Source: Methylomarinum sp965277025 (GTDB lineage: Bacteria; Pseudomonadota; Gammaproteobacteria; Methylococcales; Methylomonadaceae). From it: 64,000 nt of DNA. Below, piece by piece: positions 33,511-41,133 of the stretch; position 1 is the stretch's first letter, and every line of letters begins with the position of its first letter. Under the pieces are notes generated by a model that was not told the origin of the DNA, made no database searches, and saw only the letters and a program-made list of their open reading frames with translations. The stretch is taken from NCBI GenBank assembly GCA_965277025.1, contig OZ255706.1, forward strand, positions 2,604,001 through 2,668,000, written 5' to 3'. The position numbers and the translations under genes are program-made.

Positions 33511-35083
33511 AGGACGACGTCATCTAAATCGCCTCTCCCCCGGCCACACCTTAACCAGCCTGATCCAAGGCCTTGGCGTAGTGAGGTTTCCCGGCTTGAA
33601 GCGGGATATTCGGTCGATTGGGCTGCAAAAAGCCGCCGAATGGCGGTTTGCCATGGTCATTGGCCATACCGGGGCCTGGCCGATCACCGTCGGCCCCGAT
33701 GACGACCTGGGCCGGCCGTGTCAGCGCAGGAAGACAGCGAGCGCCTGCGCAGGATGGGCCGCAAAATGGCGGATCATGCTGGCGATGGATTGCCGCGGCT
33801 GACGGATCAGGCGACGCAGCAGGCCGATGACGGCGTTTCGCAGGCAGGCGAGCACCTGGGGGCCATGGCCCTTTCGAACCTGGCAGCGGTCCTCATCGAA
33901 CGTGACATCGCGGACCCAATGGAGGCGGTTCTCGATACTCCAGTGCCCCCGGTTGAGGGCCAGCAGTTGCCCGGGGTCGGCCTGTTCCGGGGTGAGATCA
34001 GTGATGCAGAAGATCTGTTCTGTGCGTGTCCTGCCGGTCTTGGACACGGTGACCTGGCGTTCGATCCGGCAGACCTGGCCCACATGGGGGAAATCGAGAT
34101 AGGCATTGAGCGCAACGGTGGTGCGAAGGGTGCGCTGCTCGATCCGACCGTGTCCCTTGTCCACCGTGGTGTGCTCAGGGGGGAATGGATTCCCGGTCGA
34201 AAGCCTTGAGATCGTTGGCCAGGGTTTTCTGGTTGTCCTTGACCGTGAACAGGTAGTGCGCGCCCTTTTCCTCGACCAGGAAGCGGGCGGTCTCGCGTTG
34301 GGTGTGGAGCGCATCGGCGGTGACCACACGCCCCTCGATGGAGAGGGGATCGAGCAGCTCCCGCAGGGCCGGGATCTCATTACTCTTGGTCTCGACCGCG
34401 CGCTGTGCCAGGACGGTGCCCTGCCGAGGGAACAGGGCGGCGAGCAGGTGCGTCTGGCGGCCATCGCCCCGGCGAGCGCCCTTGAGGGTCTTGCCGTCGA
34501 TGGCCAGGGGTTCGTCGGCCGGTGCGCTGGCCTGGACCCAGGCGGAAAAGGCCTGCTCCAGCGCCACCGGCTCCACCTGCTGGAGCACGCGGCGGAAGGT
34601 GGGCTCGGAGGGGGCGACGAAGCGTTGCTGTCTGCGATCGAAATAGGCCCGCAGGCGCTTGAGCTGCGTCTGGGTCAGGCGGGCGGCGTACTCACTGATG
34701 GCCAGATAGCCCCGGGCGCCGGCCAGGGTGGCCGCCAGGGCGATGGTCAGCACCGTCGGCAGGGGTGCAGCTGACGGCGTCCACCGCGGGGTTCGGGTAA
34801 GTGGCCCAGCTGTTCGCGCAACTGGGCCATCTCCAGGTCGCTCAGATTGATCTTCTGCATCGGTGTGCTCCAATCGGGATGAGGGATCGGGTGGCACAGC
34901 CAGTGGCGCACCCGCTCATGGCGCTGTATCGGTCGCACGATGACATCGGACAGCGGCAGGGATCATGGTAAATCCACTTCGATCATGGTGATTGAATTCA
35001 AGCATGATCTGAGGTGAACGTCCAGCAATTATCCAATAGTGCAGGTTTGTCAGTGGGTTATCGGATTAGATGACGTGGCCCTG
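33510..35083 (-). mobile_element. ISAs1-family element, GC-rich, inside the PcfJ-HIRAN gene
   Basis: 1574 bp with inverted ends CAGGACGACGTCATCTAAAT (left) and CAGGGCCACGTCATCTAATC (right, complement), flanked by a perfect 10-bp duplication GATTCCAGCA (33500-33509, 35084-35093). Duplications of 8-10 bp suit the ISAs1 family. Its G+C is strikingly higher than the surroundings, pointing to a recent foreign origin. Confidence 0.93.
33721..34860 (-). pseudogene. ISAs1-family transposase, two frameshifts
   Basis: The frame begins near 34860 (MQKINLSDLEMAQLREQLGH) and shifts near 34790 into the frame with LTIALAATLAGARGYLAISE and PLAIDGKTLKGARRGDGRQT. It shifts again near 34190, after FDRESIPP, into the frame with ALNRGHWSIENRLHWVRDVT. 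The ISAs1 hallmarks DGKTLKGAR and RGHWSIENRLHWVRDVTFDE are thus all present but in three frames. The IS cannot mobilise itself unless the shifts are sequencing errors. Confidence 0.85.
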
Positions 35084-35649
35084 GATTCCAGCATAACCAA
35101 TCTGGATTCTGTCATCATGCGCTGATACACGACAAGCCGCAGGGAGAACGGCAATTGTTCCATATTGGCCAGTCGCCAGACAGTGAAGATATAAGACAAT
35201 CCGACATGCTGTTGATCTTGCTGCAAAAATGCCTCAAACTCCGGAACATGCCGCATGGCTTCAAGCGCCAGATATTGCAGCTTGGGGCATTGGCCTGCCA
35301 GTAACCGTACATTTTCCGGAATTTCCAGCAATAGCGTCATCAAGGACTGCTGCATTATTTGAACATCGTCACTGTGCTTGACGATCAAGCTGAAAGACTG
35401 ACCGGTGGATGAGGCAAATGAAAGATTATTGGCGAGATTCAAGCCCTGTAATAACTGCTCAATGACCTGACCGTTTTGATCAAATAATCGATAAGGCAGA
35501 CAAACCCGGCGCAGCGTATCGTTTGTATCATCCCGATGCCAGCAGCGAAACCCCACTGACCAGCGTTCCAGGAGATAATACTGGTCTCGCTGGATGCGTA
35601 ATGGTACGGTATTTTGTAGAAAAGGCAGATGCTTGTTTTTAGACATCAA
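35084..35649 (-). pseudogene. PcfJ-HIRAN protein, 5' portion (gene split by ISAs1)
   Basis: The first ~186 codons (MSKNKHLPFLQNTVPLRIQR, then DQYYLLERWSVGFRCWHRDD) run up to RLVM, where the ISAs1 element interrupts. Reading on after its removal gives RLVM-LESLYDLPVSKI in frame with the 3' portion at 33507, for a protein of about 523 residues. As it stands, the last 13 codons before the stop near 35050 come from the IS end. The N-terminal region has no family I can name. Confidence 0.8.
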
Positions 35650-35680
35650 TCAATTGGGTTTTACTATCAGGAGCGTGCTA

Positions 35681-35869
35681 ATGTGGGTCGTTAATCTGAT
35701 TATTTTTATACTGTTCTATCACATGACTGGCAATGCCGCCCTTGCCATATTCTGGACATTGTTTGCCATGTATTTTCTGTATCTGTTTAAATGGATGGCT
35801 AAAGACCGCAGCGTTTTTTCTATGTTGCTTATTTTGCTTGGGCTTTCCTGGTTATTTGGTGATGATTAA
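35681..35869 (+). CDS. Small membrane protein, unrecognised
   Basis: 62 residues from ATG 35681, with AGGAG 8 nt upstream. Two hydrophobic segments are visible (VVNLIIFILFYHMTGNAALA, FSMLLILLGLSWLF), separated by a YLFKWMAKDR basic stretch, with an acidic GDD end. It is transcribed convergently toward the 219-residue gene, whose protein also ends in a WLFGDD motif. I cannot assign a function. Confidence 0.6.
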   Translation: MWVVNLIIFILFYHMTGNAALAIFWTLFAMYFLYLFKWMAKDRSVFSMLLILLGLSWLFGDD

Positions 35870-35876
35870 TGCCCCA

Positions 35877-36536
35877 TCAATCGTCATCATCACCAAACAG
35901 CCAATTATAAACAGCTATGCCCAAAACTACGCTGGCGATTGTGCCAAACAAGCCGGGTGATTGTTTGCTTGACCGAGCCGAGTCGATAAGTTCATCGCCC
36001 AAAAGCTCAAATTCATCCGGCATATCAAGCTCCAGCGTAAAATGGATCTCTACATTGCCATTACGAATATCTTGTAGTCTGGGATGAAAATAAATTTCAG
36101 GTCTTGTAATGGTATTATGAATATTCTCCATCCATTCCAGAATTTGCTTGAGTATTTTTTCAAGACCATCGCGCAGCAAATCAAAGTTCTCTGTGAATTG
36201 ATAATCGGCCTGCTCAATGATTTCCTGATAAAGCTGTACAAAGGAATCGATAATATTTTCAAATTGACCGCTGTAACGGTACACCGTTGTCATTTCGACC
36301 GTTGGATTACCGACCACCTGCTCCATCATCGTATCTATTTGCGCGACTAACTGTTGTATCAAACGACTAATTTGATTAAGAATGTCTGCTGCACTAATAA
36401 AATCCTCCTCTTCCGAAAAAACAGGCTCCTTTTGCTTCAACGCCTGATCAAGCTTTTCAATCGATGGTTCCAGTGACTGGGCGAACCATTTCAAATGATC
36501 AGGGATAATGATGTTGGGCAGGCTGTCTTCATACAT
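35877..36536 (-). CDS. Hypothetical tail-anchored helical protein
   Basis: 219 residues. Long helical stretches (ADILNQISRLIQQLVAQIDT, IIDSFVQLYQEIIEQADYQF, LEKILKQILEWMENIHN) are followed by a beta-rich segment (NVEIHFTLELDMPDEFELLG) and a single C-terminal membrane helix FGTIASVVLGIAVYNWLF with an acidic GDDDD tail. This topology suggests an inner-membrane tail anchor. I recognise no family. Confidence 0.6.
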   Translation of the reverse strand: MYEDSLPNIIIPDHLKWFAQSLEPSIEKLDQALKQKEPVFSEEEDFISAADILNQISRLIQQLVAQIDTMMEQVVGNPTVEMTTVYRYSGQFENIIDSFVQLYQEIIEQADYQFTENFDLLRDGLEKILKQILEWMENIHNTITRPEIYFHPRLQDIRNGNVEIHFTLELDMPDEFELLGDELIDSARSSKQSPGLFGTIASVVLGIAVYNWLFGDDDD

Positions 36537-36552
36537 AATCGATTCCGTTTTT

Positions 36553-36897
36553 TTAATGAACCAGCTCGGTTATTATTTTTCCGTCCATATCCTCGCAAAC
36601 AGTTTGCCCGCATTTATCCCAATGTTCCATAAAAGGTGACGGGCAGCCTACTGATACATCATAAGCTTCAATATTATTATCTGAACACACTTTATTCCCG
36701 TATTCATCCTGAGAACGCATAAAACCAGCCGGACATTGTTCAAGACCGCCCTGGATTTGCCGAATACGGCCCGCATCGTCAGCACAGGCGCTATTGCCAT
36801 AACCATAAGTGATATTGGAAAGCCCGGAAGGACACAGCGCATGAGCGGCAGATGAAATACAAGAACAAAATAAAACGGGCCAAATAATCTTCATCAT
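36553..36897 (-). CDS. Small secreted cysteine-rich protein
   Basis: 114 residues from ATG 36897 (MMKIIWPVLFCSCISSAAHA), a clear signal peptide ending AHA. The mature part has eight cysteines in regular pairs (ALCPSGL, NSACADD, EQCPAGF, KVCSDN, VGCPSP, DKCGQTVCED), suggesting disulfides in the periplasm. Family unknown. The following 37 kb boundary region, 36937-37198, holds no gene I can support. Confidence 0.6.
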   Translation of the reverse strand: MMKIIWPVLFCSCISSAAHALCPSGLSNITYGYGNSACADDAGRIRQIQGGLEQCPAGFMRSQDEYGNKVCSDNNIEAYDVSVGCPSPFMEHWDKCGQTVCEDMDGKIITELVH

Positions 36898-37198
36898 CAG
36901 TTTCTTTGTATCAATGTCATCTATACACCGCAACAAACCTCGTCGTTATTCAATCATAGTCATTGTAATGTAATTGTTGTCGACTAAGGCAATATACCCA
37001 AGCCCCAAATTCCCAGATAGACCCACCAACCCCCGGCTCTCAGCCATAAAAAAGCTGCCAGCGGTTGCTACAAAAGTCAGGTACTCCATCGCCGAAGAAC
37101 GGATAAGGGTAGTTTCTTTTTTTCAGCCTTCTAAACCCGACGCCAGATTACCGGTTCGACATCAAGCTGCTGTATTTTTATCTGATAAAGTCGTTCGT

Positions 37199-38551
37199 TC
37201 ATTTTTTTACGTCATATTTTGTCCAGAAACTTCGTTTGCGACCGTGTGCTTCTTTGATCTGTTCTTTGAATGCCTCGTGAGTGTTAAATTCTTTCCAGTC
37301 GGTTACGGCCTCAGAAAGCTTGTCCAACTTCTTCAAATACCGGATTCCATGGGGATAGGCTTTGGTATAACCACGCTCCAGAATGGAGACAAGCAGGCTG
37401 CGGTACATCAGGTTGGTAGCGAGATGCCGGTTTTCTGATTCCATTATCCTAGCCAGAGAAAGCAGGCTTCCATAATGGTTGCCATCAAGCTGGTCGGCAC
37501 GTTTTAGGAGATAATCTTCGGCTTCATCTATTTTTCCAACAGCAATGAGAAATCTCGCATCTGATTCACTAAGCCTGTCGGCTTTCAGAATCAGCTTAAC
37601 CTCATCGTCAACGACTTCAGTTCGTTTATCATGACCGATCACATCCAAGAGCGCCTGAAGGGTGTCGGTGGAATGATAGGATTTGAATTTCTGATACAGG
37701 AGTTCGGTCAGTTTTTCGGAGTCACCTTGCTTTTGGTAGATTTCCTCCAGCAGTTTATCCCGTTCATATTCCTGATAGGTTTCTCCCTCCGGGATTTTCT
37801 TGAGCCATGAATGGGCGGTTTCAACATCTCCGCTTTCCAGATAGACACGGGCAATGTCGACAATTGCTGCAGAATTCAGCTTTCTCCACGAAGCGATGCG
37901 GGTCCTTTCAAACAGCTGGGCATCCTTGATCTGTCGGGCTAGTGATTCGATGGATCTAAGATAATGTCGCTTACCATATTCATCCTTTTCTTTGTCGGCC
38001 CACTTCTGAAGCGTGGCAATCATGGTGCGGATAGTTTCCTCCGGCAGGCACGCTCCAGCACAATCAATCAGCGTGTCACGAATGCCGTAATTATCCTTCC
38101 GATTCACCTTCAGAATAATGTCAGCGACTTTTTCCTTGTCGGTGCAGCGGATGGCATAGTCCACAAATAGCTCTTTGGCATTATAGCGAAAGACATCGCC
38201 AATATTCCCGCTGGAATCGTCGCACATCTCAAAAATGGTATTGTCGGCTTCATAAAAAGCCGCCACCAGCTCAACACCTGTGGGCGCATCATCCACGCCG
38301 GATTTTAAATCCTGCAGCAGCATTTCAAGTTCCCGGGAAAAGCTGGCGGATTCGCGCCAACTGATAAAGCGTTTCCGTCGCTTCAAGCTGGAAAGCTTCT
38401 GTTTAAAACGCTGAACATTTTCTTCCGGCGTGGCTATCAGCTGTTCAATCAGCTCATCAGCCTCGTCCGAATGAACAGCAAGATTCAGTAAAGCATCTGC
38501 GAGAGTTTCAGCGCCAAGATCGATCAGTTTTTGTTTACGAACATCAGCCAT
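37199..38551 (-). CDS. DUF6880-like helical repeat protein at the end of the BREX operon
   Basis: 450 residues, almost wholly helical with TPR/HEAT-like spacing (AAIVDIARVYLESGDVETAH, EEIYQKQGDSEKLTELLYQK, ESDARFLIAVGKIDEAEDYL). The C-terminal segment (ATNLMYRSLLVSILERGYTK, then EAFKEQIKEAHGRKRSFWTK) is the pattern I associate with DUF6880. A zinc-finger-like N-terminus is absent. It starts 89 nt after the brxL stop on the same strand and is the last gene before the island boundary, so it is probably cotranscribed. A scaffold or adaptor role in the defence complex is inference. Confidence 0.65.
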   Translation of the reverse strand: MADVRKQKLIDLGAETLADALLNLAVHSDEADELIEQLIATPEENVQRFKQKLSSLKRRKRFISWRESASFSRELEMLLQDLKSGVDDAPTGVELVAAFYEADNTIFEMCDDSSGNIGDVFRYNAKELFVDYAIRCTDKEKVADIILKVNRKDNYGIRDTLIDCAGACLPEETIRTMIATLQKWADKEKDEYGKRHYLRSIESLARQIKDAQLFERTRIASWRKLNSAAIVDIARVYLESGDVETAHSWLKKIPEGETYQEYERDKLLEEIYQKQGDSEKLTELLYQKFKSYHSTDTLQALLDVIGHDKRTEVVDDEVKLILKADRLSESDARFLIAVGKIDEAEDYLLKRADQLDGNHYGSLLSLARIMESENRHLATNLMYRSLLVSILERGYTKAYPHGIRYLKKLDKLSEAVTDWKEFNTHEAFKEQIKEAHGRKRSFWTKYDVKK

Positions 38552-38640
38552 TTGCCTGGCCTCCTACTTTTGTACATCCCGGACCCCTATGTCAACATAC
38601 CTGTCGCTTGGAATTTAAAGTACAATTCGATCATGCAGAT

Positions 38641-40686
38641 TTACGATTTCAGATACGTTACTTCAAACGCCTTGCACGGCCGGTACTGCTGTAAGCGATT
38701 TGTAAATGCGAAGGCGTCATGCATTTCGTAGCGCTGGAATATATCGAGTCCACGATCCAGCAGTATCTTCCATCCATGATCAGTTACGATATGCCGCGCA
38801 TGTATTCCATCACCTTGATCAAACTCCCACGTGAATTGGATGCCAACCGACGTGCAGGACTCTTTTATCTTTTCCAGATTCTCCTGTTGCTGTTCAGCCT
38901 TGTAGTCATCCTGCGATGTAATCAGGTGAACAGCTACTTCCTCTTCTTCCGGCTTATATTTAACAATGGTCACTAGCAGTTCCATCAGATTACGAATCTG
39001 GTAGAACTGCCTTATGTATGGATCAGTAATGGTGATACGGCTTGCCCCCTTAAGATAAGGGCCAAAAAGCATGTCGTATGAAATACCACGCTGGTTTTCC
39101 TGATAAGTCACATGCTTCTCTTCGGGAGAAGCAGATACTGGGCCACTTTCCACCATTCCGGGTTGCGCAGCCGCTTCATCCTCGGCGCGTGCTGCACCAC
39201 CTTCGCCTTCGCTCAATGTCTTGTGGTAATAATTGGGGTATTCTTCTTCCTCCAGGGTGCGCACTGTATAGGTATTACCGGCTTTATCCTCATATGCAAA
39301 ACGGACATCTGTATAGGTGGTATCGATACGCATCAACTGATCCTTGACGCGCTTACGCCCTTCAATTGCCACCTTAAGTATCTCTTCAATCTCTTCTGAA
39401 GATGCCTCACCATGCGGATACAGGATCTTGATCAGACCTGACACTGTCTTGTGTATCCCGTCCCGGTCTCGTGTTGAAATATCCGAAACCAGTGTGAAAT
39501 ACTCCTGATAGCGATCCGAGTAATCATGGTCACGAAGTGACCGCAGGATCTCGGCCAGATAGTCCACCACAAATCCGTAGCCATCGGAGAACATCTCCCC
39601 CCGAATAATGTCCACCTCCCAGCCTGGAATATAAAAATGAATACGATCCAAGAACGCCGAGTCATGGTACTGCTCGGGCAGTTCATCAAAGAGATCCGCA
39701 TGTTTCAGCATATAAGGAACGGTATGCTGCGTATTTCCGACAAAAACCATTGATGCCTCCGCCCCCAGTGTTTCGATACCCCTGGAAAAGGACTTGTTGG
39801 CCATGTAGTTTTTCATGATATCCACCAGGGCTTTATTGGCTTTTTTCTTCTTGCCGGCAAATTCATCAAAAGCCACAACATCCCAATACCCAACCAACCC
39901 GATCTTGCCAGTTGAGTTGTTTACGAACAGCTTGGGAACGGTAACCTCACCCCCGGATATGAGAATGCCATGAGGAGAGAATTCCGAATAGATATGTGAC
40001 TTACCCGTTCCCTTGGGTCCGAGTTCTATGAGGTTGTAATTACGCTCACAGAATGGAATAAGGCGGATAAGCTGGATTATTTTGCTTCGTCGCCCGAGTA
40101 ACTCCGGGTTAAGTCCGATGCTCTGCACCAGCAAGTCTATCCACTCATCAAGCGTGAACTGCTTCCGTGCATCGATATAGCCCTCATAATCAAAATGAGA
40201 TAACTGGATTGGCTTCAGCGTGGCCAGAATCCACGGACTCGCACTTTTATCCTCAGTAAATTCATAGTCAATATCCGCAATACACCAGACACCGCTCACC
40301 AGCAACTTCGGATGCGCCTTCACGGTTCCAGAATCGATTAACACCTTTTTGATGCCAAGATTAGCGAATGTCGCCTCATACGCGTCTGTTTTTTCATTCA
40401 GAGCTACGCTGATCTTGTCAATAACCTTGTAGTGCCCTTTCTCCTTGATTGTCGAACGTACCAGTCCTGCTTCATTTCGATGAACGTAGTGCTTGCGCAG
40501 TATCTCCTTTACCGTTTCAATCCCCGTTTGAATTGATGCCTCATCATCAGTCGCGCAATACTGGCCAAGAAGATATTCAAGAACATAGGACGGGACGATT
40601 GCATTCCCCTTCACCGTCTTGACCAGATCCTTGCGGACCACAAGACCGGGGAACCACTGATTCACTTTTTTATCGAGATCGTTCAT
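38641..40686 (-). CDS. brxL: BrxL-type AAA+ protein with C-terminal MIT_C domain
   Basis: 681 residues from ATG 40686 (MNDLDKKVNQWFPGLVVRKD). A longer frame to 40725 would only add residues encoded by a repeat. N-terminal BrxL domain, then an AAA+ core: Walker A GPKGTGKS at 223-230, VVAFDEFAGKK at 270-280, sensor VGNTQHTVPYM at 316 and arginine finger FLDRIHFYIPGWE at 345. After an acidic Ala/Glu linker (490-530), residues 535-680 do not look like Lon. Instead GASRITITDPYIRQFYQIRN, LVTIVKYKP, VAVHLITSQDD, NLEKIKESCTSVGIQFTWEF, HARHIVTDHGWKILLDRGLD and RPCKAFEVTYL match the PLD-like MIT_C domain of MITD1. BrxL forms DNA-binding oligomers in BREX. No Ser-Lys Lon dyad is visible. Confidence 0.85.
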   Translation of the reverse strand: MNDLDKKVNQWFPGLVVRKDLVKTVKGNAIVPSYVLEYLLGQYCATDDEASIQTGIETVKEILRKHYVHRNEAGLVRSTIKEKGHYKVIDKISVALNEKTDAYEATFANLGIKKVLIDSGTVKAHPKLLVSGVWCIADIDYEFTEDKSASPWILATLKPIQLSHFDYEGYIDARKQFTLDEWIDLLVQSIGLNPELLGRRSKIIQLIRLIPFCERNYNLIELGPKGTGKSHIYSEFSPHGILISGGEVTVPKLFVNNSTGKIGLVGYWDVVAFDEFAGKKKKANKALVDIMKNYMANKSFSRGIETLGAEASMVFVGNTQHTVPYMLKHADLFDELPEQYHDSAFLDRIHFYIPGWEVDIIRGEMFSDGYGFVVDYLAEILRSLRDHDYSDRYQEYFTLVSDISTRDRDGIHKTVSGLIKILYPHGEASSEEIEEILKVAIEGRKRVKDQLMRIDTTYTDVRFAYEDKAGNTYTVRTLEEEEYPNYYHKTLSEGEGGAARAEDEAAAQPGMVESGPVSASPEEKHVTYQENQRGISYDMLFGPYLKGASRITITDPYIRQFYQIRNLMELLVTIVKYKPEEEEVAVHLITSQDDYKAEQQQENLEKIKESCTSVGIQFTWEFDQGDGIHARHIVTDHGWKILLDRGLDIFQRYEMHDAFAFTNRLQQYRPCKAFEVTYLKS

Positions 40687-40698
40687 ATTAAAATCCTT

Positions 40699-40731
40699 GA
40701 ACCACGAATGGACACGAATAAACACTAATAT
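40699..40731 (-). repeat. BREX-island repeat, half unit (left flank of GxxExxY gene)
   Basis: GAACCACGAATGGACACGAA followed by TAAACACTAATATT. It is inverted relative to the copy at 41096-41127, and together the two enclose the GxxExxY gene. It also adds an open N-terminal extension upstream of brxL. Confidence 0.85.
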
Positions 40732-40734
40732 TTT

Positions 40735-41118
40735 TCATAGAACAACACGCTCCCATTCAAGTTTTGCATGTTTGAAGTTGAGTATGATTCCGATACGAAG
40801 ACCCGTTATTTTCAGATAATTGATAACCTGCCCACGCTCGTTATTACCAATCCTGTCAATCGTTTTGGTTTCAACGACCACCTTGTCATAAACAATCAAA
40901 TCGGGGATGTAGTCACCAACCTTATTATTTTTATACACAACATCTAATCGTTGCTGTTGAACCACCGGTATATTTCGTAATCCAAATTCAACAACCAGCG
41001 CATTCTCGTAAGGCTTCTCCAATAACCCGTGTCCCAATGTGTTCAGCACCTCCATGGCGCAACCCACAACTTGATAAACCTCATCCTTATATATCAATTC
41101 GTGTTTATTCGTGTCCAT
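40735..41118 (-). CDS. GxxExxY family protein
   Basis: 127 residues with the family's hallmarks VVGCAMEVLNTLGHGLLEKP, then YENALVVEFGLRNIPVVQQQ, followed by DYIPDLIVYDKVVVETKTID and VINYLKITGLRIGIILNF. The D...E-x-K pattern (PDLIV, VVETKTI) resembles PD-(D/E)XK nuclease folds, and some consider the family nuclease-like; no function is established. Its first seven codons (MDTNKHE) are encoded by the island repeat at 41096-41127, and its stop touches the inverted repeat copy at 40699-40731. The gene with its two flanks looks like a self-contained unit of ~430 bp between pglZ and brxL. Confidence 0.85.
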   Translation of the reverse strand: MDTNKHELIYKDEVYQVVGCAMEVLNTLGHGLLEKPYENALVVEFGLRNIPVVQQQRLDVVYKNNKVGDYIPDLIVYDKVVVETKTIDRIGNNERGQVINYLKITGLRIGIILNFKHAKLEWERVVL

Positions 41119-41127
41119 TCGTGGTTC
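41096..41127 (+). repeat. BREX-island repeat, half unit (right flank of GxxExxY gene)
   Basis: AATTCGTGTTTATTCGTGTC followed by CATTCGTGGTTC. It is the reverse complement of the 40699-40731 copy and contains the GxxExxY start codon. Confidence 0.85.
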
Positions 41128-41133
41128 CAGTCA

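Noticed and set aside
38641..40686. Canonical Lon-protease BrxL
   Set aside because: The AAA+ part fits, but I could not find a Lon catalytic Ser or Lys motif, and the C-terminal sequence fits MIT_C better.
40735..41118. GxxExxY gene as a core BREX component
   Set aside because: It is bracketed by inverted repeats like a cargo or mobile unit and is widespread outside BREX, so I treat it as a passenger.
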